A stretch of 64,000 nt of DNA from Ruminococcus sp. AF31-8BH. GTDB lineage: Bacteria > Bacillota > Clostridia > Lachnospirales > Lachnospiraceae. The notes below the pieces were generated by a model, which ran no database searches, had not been told where the DNA came from, and worked only from the letters and a program-made list of their open reading frames with translations. Positions 9,574 to 17,454 of the stretch are shown here, piece after piece. Every line of letters starts with the position of its first letter. The first letter of the stretch is position 1. The DNA is taken from contig NZ_QTVN01000002.1 in the NCBI RefSeq assembly GCF_003460605.1, forward strand, positions 1 to 64,000, written 5' to 3'. Position numbers and translations under genes: made by a program.

Positions 9574-10184
9574 TGCTTTTATATGTGATAAGACATGGGC
9601 TGACTCCCTGGAATCATCTGCATAAGGCCCAGGGGGCAGCGGATATTCCTCTTGCACAGGAGGGAATCGACCTTGCGAAAAAGACGGGAGAGGTGTTGCG
9701 GGATGTGGATTTTGACATCTGTTTTACCAGCCCTCTTACCCGGGCAAGACAGACAGCGGCTCTGGTACTTGGGGGCAGGGATGTTCCAACGATACCGGAT
9801 GCGCGGATCCAGGAGATTAATTTCGGAGATCTGGAAGGCCATGTGATGCGAAAAGGCGATGCCATGGAGTCAGACTGCGGAGAATTTGATCTGTTTTTCA
9901 AGGATCCTCTGAAATTCCCACGTCCCAACAATGGGGAAAATATTCAGGATGTGCTGAAGCGGACCAGGGATTTCTGGGTGGAGAAAACCACGGATCCTTC
10001 TCTGGCAGATAAGACCGTGCTGGTATCTTCCCACGGATGTGCAGTGCGGGCGCTGCTTCAGAATCTGTATCAGGATCCGGAGCATTTCTGGCATGGATGC
10101 GTGCCGCCCAACTGCAGCATCAATTTAGTAGAAGTAAAAGATGGCAAAGCCAGATTCCTGGAGGAAGATAAGGTTTACGCCTGA
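9573..10184 (+). CDS. Histidine phosphatase family protein (phosphoglycerate-mutase-like)
   Basis: Small cytosolic phosphatase of the His-phosphatase superfamily. 203 residues. The catalytic RHG motif is at the N-terminus (YVIRHGLTPWN), the second catalytic His is in SSHGCAVRALL, and the phosphate-binding Arg lies in FTSPLTRARQT. The substrate cannot be told: a CobC/GpmB-like or general phosphomonoesterase role is possible. It overlaps pheT by one base, so it is last in the T-box operon. A terminator follows. Confidence 0.88.
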   Translation: MLLYVIRHGLTPWNHLHKAQGAADIPLAQEGIDLAKKTGEVLRDVDFDICFTSPLTRARQTAALVLGGRDVPTIPDARIQEINFGDLEGHVMRKGDAMESDCGEFDLFFKDPLKFPRPNNGENIQDVLKRTRDFWVEKTTDPSLADKTVLVSSHGCAVRALLQNLYQDPEHFWHGCVPPNCSINLVEVKDGKARFLEEDKVYA

Positions 10185-10203
10185 AAATATGTGATATGTT
10201 ATA

Positions 10204-10266
10204 ATACCCTTGTCTATGTGAAAAGACAGTCAAACAGGCCTTTTTACCGGACAGGGGTATTTTTTT
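10204..10266 (+). terminator. Terminator of the pheST operon
   Basis: ATACCCTTGTC (10204-10214) pairs through 11 positions, one G-U, with GACAGGGGTAT (10250-10260), followed by a run of Ts. Confidence 0.75.
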
Positions 10267-10308
10267 AGCCTGGTATTTTTTATAGTAATGCGAATTATGC
10301 CTGGCGAC

Positions 10309-10337
10309 TTGTTATTATTAGAAAATTGTGATATTAT
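10309..10337 (+). promoter_or_regulatory. Candidate promoter of the ZorAB-like pair
   Basis: TTGTTA (10309-10314), a 17-base spacer, TATTAT (10332-10337), in a very AT-rich stretch. Other -10-like boxes (TATAAT at 10335) overlap, so the exact box is uncertain. It implies a leader of about 250 bases holding an SR element. Confidence 0.45.
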
Positions 10338-10375
10338 AATAAAAATATACTATAATTCACAATATATGATGATAT

Positions 10376-10566
10376 CAGGGGCAAAAGGTCAAAAAGCCGT
10401 TCATGCTTGCATGATAAGGCTTTTGAACTTGGGACCCGCCGAACATGAGGAGGTAGCGATTTACGTAGTAAATCAGCGGATTCCGAATGTTCGAGAATTG
10501 CGGGAGCTGCTTTGCAGCGGAGCAATTCGTGGATATCAAGTTAGGGGCAAAAGACCTTTTGACCCT
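10376..10566. repeat. Structured repeat family SR, copy 2 (in mRNA leader)
   Basis: The ends are inverted: AGGGGCAAAAGGTC (10376-10389) against GACCTTTTGACCCT (10553-10566), one mismatch. Inside are a CAAAAGCC-type hairpin, a CGAACAT...ATGTTCG stem (10440-10446 with 10487-10493) holding GATTTA/TAAATC, and the hairpin GAATTGC...GCAATTC (10495-10528). GAACA, CGGATT-nn-GAAT, TTGCGGGAGC and GCGGAGCAA fall in the same order as in copy 1. It ends about 30 bases before the ZorA-like start. Confidence 0.72.
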
Positions 10567-10597
10567 AACATCAAAATTAAACATGGGGAGGCAGACA

Positions 10598-12220
10598 ATG
10601 AAGAAAAAAATAACACATTCTGTATTGTTTGTTGCGGTCCTTGCAGGTACCACTGCGCTGACATTATACGCAGGCAGAGGAAATGTATCATCCACCATTT
10701 ACAATTTCGTATTCCTGGCGGTGATCGCAGTACTGTACATGATCGCAATGTTCGGCGGAATGTTCCGCATGAACAATCTTGGCTCTGCATTTCACAGGGC
10801 AGTAGAAGAACTGAACAGCATGTTCAAGACTCCGGGCAAGACCGACCCGAAGAATCTCACTTACTTAGGAGAACTGTTTGATGATAAATATCTGGATCAG
10901 AAGATGGACAGCTTCACAGACAGCATCAACAACAGTAAGGAAGGTCTTGGAGATATCGAGGAGTTTATCAATGAAGACGAGCTGGATATCCACATCCACA
11001 AGAAGCTTCTGGAAATGGTGCCGGATATTTTCACCAGCATCGGTATTCTGGGAACCTTCCTTGGTCTGGTATGGGGACTTCGTGATTTCCAGCCTACAGA
11101 CTACAGCGCCATGACTTCCTCTGTGGCAGCGCTGGTAGAAGGTATTAAGGTAGCGTTCCTTACCTCTATTTATGGTATTTCTTTTTCCATTGTATATACC
11201 TTTGGCATGAAAGGAGAGTATTCTTCCATGACAGAGGAACTGCAGGCATTCCTTGAGAAATTCCACTCCTGTGTAATGCCTACTGCGGAGAATGAATCCA
11301 GGAACCTGCTTCTTGCAAGCCAGAAGCTGCAGACAAGTGCCATGAAGCAGATGGCAGAGCAATTTTCCGTTCAGATGGCAGACAGCTTTGAAAAGGTCAT
11401 TACCCCTACCTTCCAGAAGATGAACGATTCTCTGGATATGCTGGTGGCTTCTGTGACCAGATGCCAGGAGGATGCCATCCGGGATATTTCCGATGAGTTT
11501 TTGAAGCAGATGAACAATTCCTTCCATCTGCAGTTCCGTGATTTCAACCTGGCTCTTGACCAGCTGAAGAAGGCTCAGAAAGAGAACACAGCTTATACGT
11601 CTGCCATGTACCAGACCATGAGCCAGAAGCTTTCTGAGACCTATGAGAAGCAGGACAAGGCCATCACCGATATGGTGAAGGAGATGGGCGGCATGCAGAC
11701 ACGGTATATGTCCACAGCCAACCGCATCCTTTCCGAGAATCAGGAGATCCAGAAGATGCAGCAGCAGGATTACCAGCATGTTGTGGATTACCTGAAGGAT
11801 GCTGAGAAATCCGCTGCCAAGTTCTGGGTTGCATGTAATCAGGCAATGCAGAAATATGTGGAGACAGCAGCTGCTTCTATTGAGAAGGTGTCTTCTGCAG
11901 GTCAGGAAAGTGCAGATCTGATCCAGGCCAACAAGAAGATGGCGGAGAATTTCACCGCGCAGATGGAAGATTTTGCCCAGTATCAGCGGCTTTCCTATAA
12001 GACTATGGAGCAGGTAAGACGTCTCCTTAGCGAGGTTTCTGCAGCCAACACAAGAGATGTATCTCTGATCGCAAGCGGAAGAAATGATTCCATGGACAAG
12101 CTTGCGGACCTGATCGCAGAGCAGAATGAGAGACAGCAGGCTCTTTTGGAAGAGATCAACAAGAACATGAAGGAGCTTTCCAAAGCTGCACAGAAAGGGA
12201 AATTCGGCTTATTCAGATAA
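10598..12220 (+). CDS. ZorA-like MotA/TolQ/ExbB-family protein with long coiled-coil tail
   Basis: Predicted stator-type proton or sodium channel subunit with a large cytoplasmic tail. 540 residues from ATG 10598, chosen because GGGGAGG lies upstream; the frame is open further back, through the SR element. Hydrophobic segments lie at about 8-25, 36-55, 142-161 and 184-203. The MotA/ExbB signature is IGILGTFLGLVWGL, followed by VEGIKVAFLTSIYGISFS. Residues about 205-540 are almost entirely helical/coiled-coil, as in ZorA of Zorya anti-phage systems and unlike flagellar MotA. The next gene, 12 bases on, is a MotB/OmpA-type partner. No Zorya effector (ZorC, ZorD or ZorE) adjoins and no flagellar genes are in the window. 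Defence or envelope functions are both open. Confidence 0.75.
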   Translation: MKKKITHSVLFVAVLAGTTALTLYAGRGNVSSTIYNFVFLAVIAVLYMIAMFGGMFRMNNLGSAFHRAVEELNSMFKTPGKTDPKNLTYLGELFDDKYLDQKMDSFTDSINNSKEGLGDIEEFINEDELDIHIHKKLLEMVPDIFTSIGILGTFLGLVWGLRDFQPTDYSAMTSSVAALVEGIKVAFLTSIYGISFSIVYTFGMKGEYSSMTEELQAFLEKFHSCVMPTAENESRNLLLASQKLQTSAMKQMAEQFSVQMADSFEKVITPTFQKMNDSLDMLVASVTRCQEDAIRDISDEFLKQMNNSFHLQFRDFNLALDQLKKAQKENTAYTSAMYQTMSQKLSETYEKQDKAITDMVKEMGGMQTRYMSTANRILSENQEIQKMQQQDYQHVVDYLKDAEKSAAKFWVACNQAMQKYVETAAASIEKVSSAGQESADLIQANKKMAENFTAQMEDFAQYQRLSYKTMEQVRRLLSEVSAANTRDVSLIASGRNDSMDKLADLIAEQNERQQALLEEINKNMKELSKAAQKGKFGLFR

Positions 12221-12232
12221 GAGGAGAGAAAC

Positions 12233-13210
12233 ATGCGCAAAAAAAGAAAATCAGGAGAGGACGGCTTTAATGTATGGCGCTCCTACTCCGATGTTATGGC
12301 CGGTGTTCTGCTTCTTTTCATACTGATCATGTCATTGACGCTTTTTCAGGCTCAGAAGAGCTACGACGAGAGTATTCAGGAGAGAGATGAGAAGCTGGCC
12401 CTTCAGGCAGAGTATACAGCAGATCTTCTTGCCAAGCAGAATACCATTGAGGAACAGGAAGGCACCATTAAGACCAAGGATGAGAAGCTCACGGCCCTTG
12501 CCCAGACACTGGCAGAGCAGGAAGCCAAGCTGAAAGAGCAGCAGGCTCTTCTGGATCAGCAGCAGACAGATCTGGATGAGAAGACTACACTGCTCAGTGA
12601 ACAGCAGACCAAGATCGATAATATTATCGGTGTCAAAGCTGAGGTTGTAGAGGCTCTCCAGAAAGAGTTCAAGAACAACAACATCAATGTAAATCTGGAT
12701 TCCCAGACTGGTGCCCTTACACTGGATGCCAGCGTTCTGTTCGATGTAAATGAGTCAGAGCTTACAGATGCTGGTAAGGAAGCACTTCGAAACGTACTTC
12801 CCATTTACTGCAAGGTTCTGATGGAGGATACATATAAGAGCTATCTTGCAGAGATCATCATTGACGGTTATACGGATACAGATGGTGATTATGCGTACAA
12901 CCTGGAACTGTCACAGAGACGTTCCCTTGCAGTGGCACAGTATCTTCTGGACATCCAGGGAGAATTCCTGACTGCAGACCAGAGTCTGGATCTGCAGGAT
13001 TACCTTACCGTAAACGGACATTCCATGGCGAACCCTATTCTGGATGCCAATGGAAACGTAGATAAGGAAGCGTCCCGCCGTGTTGAGGTTAAGTTCCGCT
13101 TGAAGGATGACGAGATGATCGATGAGCTGAGCAAGATCATGTCCGGAAGCGAGGACACCGCGGGAAGTACAGATGGGGCTGCGGATGCAGGAACGGACAG
13201 CGGTAATTAA
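12233..13210 (+). CDS. ZorB-like MotB/OmpA-domain protein
   Basis: Partner of the preceding channel protein. 325 residues. A short basic N-terminus is followed by SYSDVMAGVLLLFILIMSL, a single membrane helix (about 21-40) preceded by Asp20, which aligns with the ion-carrying Asp of MotB and ZorB. Then comes a Gln/Glu/Lys-rich coiled coil (about 45-130), and an OmpA-like peptidoglycan-binding domain (about 165-300) with DGYTDTDGDYAYNLELSQRR as its core motif. The last 20 residues are low-complexity Ser/Gly/Ala/Asp. It ends at a bidirectional terminator, so the unit is two genes only. Family membership is clear; equivalence to a defence ZorB is inference. Confidence 0.75.
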   Translation: MRKKRKSGEDGFNVWRSYSDVMAGVLLLFILIMSLTLFQAQKSYDESIQERDEKLALQAEYTADLLAKQNTIEEQEGTIKTKDEKLTALAQTLAEQEAKLKEQQALLDQQQTDLDEKTTLLSEQQTKIDNIIGVKAEVVEALQKEFKNNNINVNLDSQTGALTLDASVLFDVNESELTDAGKEALRNVLPIYCKVLMEDTYKSYLAEIIIDGYTDTDGDYAYNLELSQRRSLAVAQYLLDIQGEFLTADQSLDLQDYLTVNGHSMANPILDANGNVDKEASRRVEVKFRLKDDEMIDELSKIMSGSEDTAGSTDGAADAGTDSGN

Positions 13211-13236
13211 TAATTCGGCTGAAATTTATGAAATAT

Positions 13237-13294
13237 AAAAGAGAGTATCTTTACCATTTTCCTTTTGGGGAAGGTAAGAAGATACTCTCTTTTT
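13237..13294. terminator. Bidirectional terminator
   Basis: AAAAGAGAGTATCT (13237-13250) is complementary to AGATACTCTCTTTT (13281-13294), with an inner TTACC/GGTAA pairing. Ts lie on both strands, serving the ZorB-like gene and the converging MATE gene. Confidence 0.9.
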
Positions 13295-13308
13295 ATGATA
13301 GTTGTGTT

Positions 13309-14679
13309 TTATCCCAGCCTGGAAAGGGCTTCCTCGGACACGATTTTCTTGCGGACGCAGAGGAAAATAGTGAAGGCTGTGGTTGCCGCGGTGATATCGG
13401 AAATTGGTTCTGCGTAATAAATTCCCATAACACCAAAGAATTTCGGAAGAATCAGTGCCAGCGGAATCAGTAGGATCACCTTACGAAGCAGGGCAATGAA
13501 AAGGGAAATTTTCGCCTGTCCAAGTCCCATGAAAGTAGTCTGGCAGCCCATCTGAATACCAAAGATGGCAATTCCCGCCATGAAGATTGGCATTACTTTT
13601 TTCACCAGTGCAAGCAGTTCAGGGTCAGAGGTAAAGATTCCGGCGAACATACCCGGGCAAAATACGGTCAGAAGACAGAAAATAGTGGAAACCGCAAAGG
13701 TAAAGCTGATGGTAAGACGATAGGTCTTTTTCACACGGTCAAACTTACGGGCACCGAAGTTATAGCTGATAATCGGCTGTACGCCCTGGGTAAAGCCCTG
13801 GATGGGAACTACCGCAAGCTGCATTACGCTTTGCAGGATGGTCATGGATCCTACATAAAGGTCTCCGCCGTAAATGGAAAGTCCGCGGTTTAATACAATG
13901 TTGATGGCGCTTTCTGTTGCCTGCATGATGAAAGGAGAAATTCCAAGTGCCATAATATTTTTCAGAATGGAAAAGTCAATGGCAAGGTTTTTCCTGCGGA
14001 TGCGGATGGCGGATTTCTCAGAGAGAAGAAACTTTACTACCCACACTGCGCTCACTGCCTGGGAAATAATCGTGGCAAGGGCAGCGCCCTGTACATTCAT
14101 ATTCAATACAAAAATGAAAATGGGATCAAGGATGATGTTGATCACGGCTCCAATCAGTACGGAAAGCATGGCAGTCCGCGCCTGTCCCTGGGAGGAAATA
14201 AACATGTTCAGTCCCAGAGCAAACTGTACGAAAATCGTTCCCATGAGATAAATGGTGATGTAATTTACCGCATAGGTGATGGTCTGGTCACTTGCCCCGA
14301 ACAAAAACAGAAGGGGACGCTTAAAAATCATGAAAATAATTGTCAGGGAAATGGAGAAAATAAGAAGGACGCTGACACCATTTCCCAGGATTTTTTCCGC
14401 ACGTTCTTTGTCACCTTTTCCAAGGGCAATGGAAGCCAGGGGAGCACCTCCTGCACCGATAAATGCGCTGAATGCGGAGATCAGCATAATGATGGGGAAG
14501 GTAAGTCCTACTCCTGTCAGTGCGATTGGTCCAACTTTGGGGATATGCCCAATGTACATTCTGTCAATAATGTTATAAAGAACATTGATCAGCTGGGCAA
14601 TTACAGAAGGAATTGCAAGGCTAGCCATAAGACGGGGCAAGGGCATTGTGCCAAGTTTCTGTTCTTTTGTCTGTTCCAT
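13309..14679 (-). CDS. MATE-family efflux transporter
   Basis: Multidrug/toxin exporter of the MATE family in the cytoplasmic membrane, usually driven by Na+ or H+. 456 residues with about 12 hydrophobic helices in two homologous halves. The N-terminal PLPRLMASLAIPSVIAQLIN, IDRMYIGHIPKVGPIALTGV and AFIGAGGAPLASIALGKGD are typical of the DinF/NorM-like clade common in gut Clostridia. Substrate unknown. It has its own promoter about 190 bases upstream, on the reverse strand. Confidence 0.9.
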   Translation of the reverse strand: MEQTKEQKLGTMPLPRLMASLAIPSVIAQLINVLYNIIDRMYIGHIPKVGPIALTGVGLTFPIIMLISAFSAFIGAGGAPLASIALGKGDKERAEKILGNGVSVLLIFSISLTIIFMIFKRPLLFLFGASDQTITYAVNYITIYLMGTIFVQFALGLNMFISSQGQARTAMLSVLIGAVINIILDPIFIFVLNMNVQGAALATIISQAVSAVWVVKFLLSEKSAIRIRRKNLAIDFSILKNIMALGISPFIMQATESAINIVLNRGLSIYGGDLYVGSMTILQSVMQLAVVPIQGFTQGVQPIISYNFGARKFDRVKKTYRLTISFTFAVSTIFCLLTVFCPGMFAGIFTSDPELLALVKKVMPIFMAGIAIFGIQMGCQTTFMGLGQAKISLFIALLRKVILLIPLALILPKFFGVMGIYYAEPISDITAATTAFTIFLCVRKKIVSEEALSRLG

Positions 14680-14871
14680 GGAATACCTCTTTTCTAAAAC
14701 TCAGCCTCCGGGCAGCAACGGACTTCGGGCAAAATATACCGCAAAGCGGGGGTGTGCAGATTGCGGGATTGATTTTGGGGGCACGCTCTAAACTGTGTAT
14801 CTGCCAGGTGCTGAGAAGTAATTTGTAAGGATCGCAGGACTGCCTGAATATGCAGTAACCCGCAAGGAGTA
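14680..14871 (-). other. Unexplained leader of the MATE gene
   Basis: About 190 bases between the predicted MATE promoter and its start. Several short complementary stretches are visible, such as CCCCGC/GCGG, but no riboswitch class that I recognise and no terminator with a T-run. No convincing ORF. Confidence 0.3.
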
Positions 14872-14900
14872 AGTATAACATAGGGACGAATATTAGGCAA
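14872..14900 (-). promoter_or_regulatory. Promoter of the MATE gene
   Basis: On the reverse strand TTGCCT (14900-14895), a 17-base spacer, TATACT (14877-14872). Confidence 0.6.
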
Positions 14901-14997
14901 GAATGATTCCGTGCCATTGGAGCGGCATACGAAAATGTTTTGGATGGATTGATGATAGAAATTACCAATAAGCAGTATGGGAATTCAGAGGGAAATG

Positions 14998-15029
14998 TGA
15001 TATGATATTACGAGTTAGGATATTCTAAC
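14998..15029 (+). promoter_or_regulatory. ZIP promoter (extended -10) and DtxR/MntR-like operator
   Basis: TGATATGAT at 14998-15006 is an extended -10 box. Directly downstream, over the transcription start, is GTTAG-GATATT-CTAAC (15014-15029), a perfect inverted repeat of the DtxR/IdeR/MntR kind. A near-identical site lies upstream of enolase (58626-58641). Its position over the start predicts repression by metal-loaded regulator. No regulator gene is in the window. Confidence 0.6.
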
Positions 15030-15161
15030 TAAATGAGACTGCTTTTGACCGGACATAAAAAGGGCAGGAATGGTACCTGGCCGCGTGGATGCGGCAGAGA
15101 TCTGGTACAGAACCTTTTTTCCGGCATAAGCTATTGTAGAATATAAAGGAGTTTTGTGCGT

Positions 15162-15938
15162 ATGAATGTATTCTGGGGACTGATGATCCCTTTTTTTGGA
15201 ACGACCCTGGGGGCGGCCTGTGTTTTCTTTATGAAAAAGGAACTGAATCCGCTGGTGCAAAAAGGGTTTCTTGGTTTTGCGGCGGGCGTGATGGTGGCGG
15301 CTTCGGTATGGTCCCTTTTGATTCCGGCAATGGATATGAATGCTAGGATGGGACGGTTGGCTTTTATTCCTGCGGCAGTTGGATTTTTGATTGGAATTGG
15401 ATTTTTGCTTTTTATGGACCGCACAGTGCCTCATCTTCATCTGGACAGTGAGGAAAACGAAGGACCAAAATGCAATTTAAAAAAAACAACAATGCTTGTA
15501 CTTGCGGTGACATTGCATAATATTCCGGAGGGGCTGTCGGCAGGAGCTGTGTTTGCGGGAGCTTTGTCCGGAAATGAGACGGTGACCATGGCGGGCGCAT
15601 TTGCCCTGGCCATTGGAATTGCCATACAGAATTTTCCGGAGGGCGCCATTATTTCCATGCCCCTTCGCGGCAACGGAATGAGCCGGAGAAAATCCTTTGT
15701 TTATGGAACTGCATCCGGTGCGGTGGAGCCTATCGCGGGCGGTCTGACCCTTCTGCTTGCGAAGTACATTACTCCGGTGCTTCCCTATCTGCTGGCTTTT
15801 GCGGCAGGTGCCATGATCTACGTGGTAGTGGAAGAGCTGATTCCCGAAGCCAGCGAAGGGGAACACAGCAACATCGGAACCCTGGCGTTCGCAGGCGGGT
15901 TTGTGCTGATGATGGTGCTGGATGTGGCGCTTGGATAG
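15162..15938 (+). CDS. ZIP-family metal transporter
   Basis: Divalent metal (Zn, Fe or Mn) uptake permease. About 258 residues with about eight membrane helices. The two metal-site helices carry HNIPEGLSAGAVFAG and NFPEGAIISMPLRG; a third Glu-containing helix is VVEELIPEASEGEHS. ATG 15162 is taken; GTG 15156, two codons earlier, is closer to AAAGGAG and possible. The metalloregulator-type operator upstream fits uptake repressed by sufficient metal. SR copy 3 begins directly after the stop codon. The metal itself cannot be decided from sequence. Confidence 0.88.
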   Translation: MNVFWGLMIPFFGTTLGAACVFFMKKELNPLVQKGFLGFAAGVMVAASVWSLLIPAMDMNARMGRLAFIPAAVGFLIGIGFLLFMDRTVPHLHLDSEENEGPKCNLKKTTMLVLAVTLHNIPEGLSAGAVFAGALSGNETVTMAGAFALAIGIAIQNFPEGAIISMPLRGNGMSRRKSFVYGTASGAVEPIAGGLTLLLAKYITPVLPYLLAFAAGAMIYVVVEELIPEASEGEHSNIGTLAFAGGFVLMMVLDVALG

Positions 15939-15940
15939 CT

Positions 15941-16143
15941 CGGATTACGAATGCGGTCGGCAGTTGTGGGAGCGCTCAGCGCGGGTTACTGTTCACTTCG
16001 TGCCCAGTAACACGCTTCGCGATGCACAGAAATCATGCTTTGAATGATTTCGCGCCGCAATCCTCGGGTTTTCTGTGAACTTTGTTCACAAAAAACACCT
16101 CGCGGAATATTACCTATGAACAGTAACCAGCGCGGAACAACTG
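15941..16143. repeat. Structured repeat family SR, copy 3, split by a mobile element
   Basis: CGGATT-AC-GAAT at 15941-15952, then CAGTTGTGGGAGCGCTCAGC. The right part resumes at 16128 with CAGCGCGGAACAACTG. Removing the insert at 15985-16127 and one 8-base duplication restores a hairpin (CAGTTGT/ACAACTG) closely matching copies 1 and 2. The 5' hairpins seen in the other copies are missing, because the ZIP stop codon lies immediately to the left. Confidence 0.72.
15985..16127 (+). mobile_element. MITE-like palindromic element, copy 1 (143 bp)
   Basis: Terminal inverted repeats GTTACTGTTCA/TGAACAGTAAC. It is flanked by a perfect 8-bp direct repeat CAGCGCGG (15977-15984 and 16128-16135). Internal stems are GTTACTG/CAGTAAC at the left end, a CGCGA...TCGCG arm with AATCAT/ATGATT, and GTGAAC/GTTCAC. 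No coding capacity. The reverse complement of copy 2 (49640-49783) matches at roughly nine of ten positions. Insertion into an SR hairpin gives the relative age. Confidence 0.85.
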
Positions 16144-16165
16144 ACTTTCATATTTGGAAATACTG

Positions 16166-16194
16166 TTGCAATTTGCATATTTCAAGTATAAAAT
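16166..16194 (+). promoter_or_regulatory. map promoter
   Basis: TTGCAA (16166-16171), 17 bases, TAAAAT (16189-16194). Confidence 0.55.
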
Positions 16195-16269
16195 AGACAC
16201 CAGAGAAAATTTTTACAAAAGAAAACAGACTGCCGGATCTGGCAGCCAGGATTTGAAGGAGAGAGTAAA

Positions 16270-17145
16270 ATGTCAACAAAAATCGGACGAAATGATCCCT
16301 GCTGGTGCGGCAGCGGAAAGAAATACAAAAAATGTCATGAGGCTTTTGATGCGAAGGTGGAGATGCTCAGACAGAAAGGCTATCCGGTCCTGGACCACAA
16401 GCTGATCAAGACTCCGGAGCAGATCGAGAAGATCAAGGAGAGCTGCAAGATCAACGTTGCAGTTCTTGACTACGTGGCAGAACACATCAAAGCCGGCGTT
16501 TCCACAGAGGAGATCGACCGCTGGGTTCATGAGGAGACCGTACGCCACGGCGGAATCCCGGCCCCGCTGAATTATGAAGGTTTTCCAAAGAGCGTTTGCA
16601 CCTCCATCAATGAGGTAGTGTGCCACGGCATTCCTTCCGAGGATGAGATTTTGAAGGATGGCGATATTGTAAACGTAGATGTTTCTACTATTTATAATGG
16701 ATATTTCTCCGATTCTTCCCGTATGTTCTGCATCGGAAACGTAAGCCCGGAGAAGGAGAAGCTGGTCCGCGTTACCAAGGAATGCGTGGAAATCGGTATT
16801 TCCAAGGTAAAACCATGGGAGCCAATCGGTAACATGGGACATGCGGTGCATATGCATGCTCTTGAGAATGGCTACACCATCGTTAAAGAAATCGGCGGCC
16901 ACGGCGTAGGCCTGGAATTCCACGAAGATCCGTGGGTTAGCTACACCTCTGAGGAAAACAGCGGTGTGATCATGGAGCCTGGCATGATGTTCACCATTGA
17001 GCCTATGGTAAACATGGGAAGCGACGAGGTTTATACCGACGAGGAAGATGACTGGACCGTCCGTACCGAAGACGGCCTGCCCTCCGCCCAGTGGGAAGTA
17101 ACCGTCCTGGTAACCGAAGACGGCTGCGAGGTCATCTGCTGGTAA
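16270..17145 (+). CDS. map: Methionine aminopeptidase with N-terminal SEC-C zinc motif
   Basis: Removes the initiator methionine from nascent proteins. 291 residues. The SEC-C motif occupies about residues 5-22 (GRNDPCWCGSGKKYKKCH), as in SecA tails, and may dock the enzyme on the ribosome. Type I catalytic domain: the metal-ligand Asp pair is in NVDVSTIYNGYFSDSS, His in GGHGVGLEFHEDPW, Glu in TIEPMVNMG and Glu in QWEVTVLVTEDG. Downstream of the repeat cluster, with its own promoter and terminator. Confidence 0.95.
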   Translation: MSTKIGRNDPCWCGSGKKYKKCHEAFDAKVEMLRQKGYPVLDHKLIKTPEQIEKIKESCKINVAVLDYVAEHIKAGVSTEEIDRWVHEETVRHGGIPAPLNYEGFPKSVCTSINEVVCHGIPSEDEILKDGDIVNVDVSTIYNGYFSDSSRMFCIGNVSPEKEKLVRVTKECVEIGISKVKPWEPIGNMGHAVHMHALENGYTIVKEIGGHGVGLEFHEDPWVSYTSEENSGVIMEPGMMFTIEPMVNMGSDEVYTDEEDDWTVRTEDGLPSAQWEVTVLVTEDGCEVICW

Positions 17146-17194
17146 GGTTTTACTGAAAGGGAAAGGCATCTACAGAAAGTTTCATAAAACAATA

Positions 17195-17242
17195 AGCCGT
17201 GTGTACAGGTGAAATTCTTTACTTGTATACATGGCTTTTTTT
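17195..17242 (+). terminator. map terminator
   Basis: AAGCCGTGTGTACAGGT (17195-17211) pairs with ACTTGTATACATGGCTT (17221-17237) with a few G-U pairs, then Ts. Confidence 0.85.
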
Positions 17243-17454
17243 AGAAAGGCTCTTGAAAAAGTTTAGAGCAAATGGTACTATAATTTCAAAGCATATTTCT
17301 ATAAGTCTAGGCATTCTTGCCATCTGTTATTCTAAATCATCACTTCAGAAATCCATGCTTTTAATTTCAATCAAAAAACAGGGCAGGGGTTTGAGGTGTA
17401 AAATAGCAGTGCGGCATATTCCCATACTCCTGGAGGAACAGGAGGTATAAGCCT
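17243..17454. other. AT-rich gap, no feature recognised
   Basis: A short open frame (17199-17450) runs through it and through the map terminator. It has no ribosome site and no recognisable motif, so I do not call it. The only clear element is AGGAGGT just before the Rpn gene. Confidence 0.3.

Noticed and set aside
10288..10881. A 197-residue open frame across the ZorA-like leader
   Set aside because: It runs through the SR stems and then overlaps the true gene in another frame; no ribosome site and no motif.
10598..13210. A complete Zorya defence system
   Set aside because: No ZorC, ZorD or ZorE on either side; only the membrane pair can be claimed.
10598..13210. Flagellar motor MotAB
   Set aside because: The tail of the first protein is far too long, and there are no flagellar or chemotaxis genes in the window.
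15985..16127. A CRISPR-like or tRNA-like element at the palindromes
   Set aside because: No repeated spacer pattern and no cloverleaf; flanking duplications show a transposed element.
17199..17450. An 83-residue open frame before the Rpn gene
   Set aside because: It starts inside the map terminator, lacks a ribosome site and has random-looking composition.
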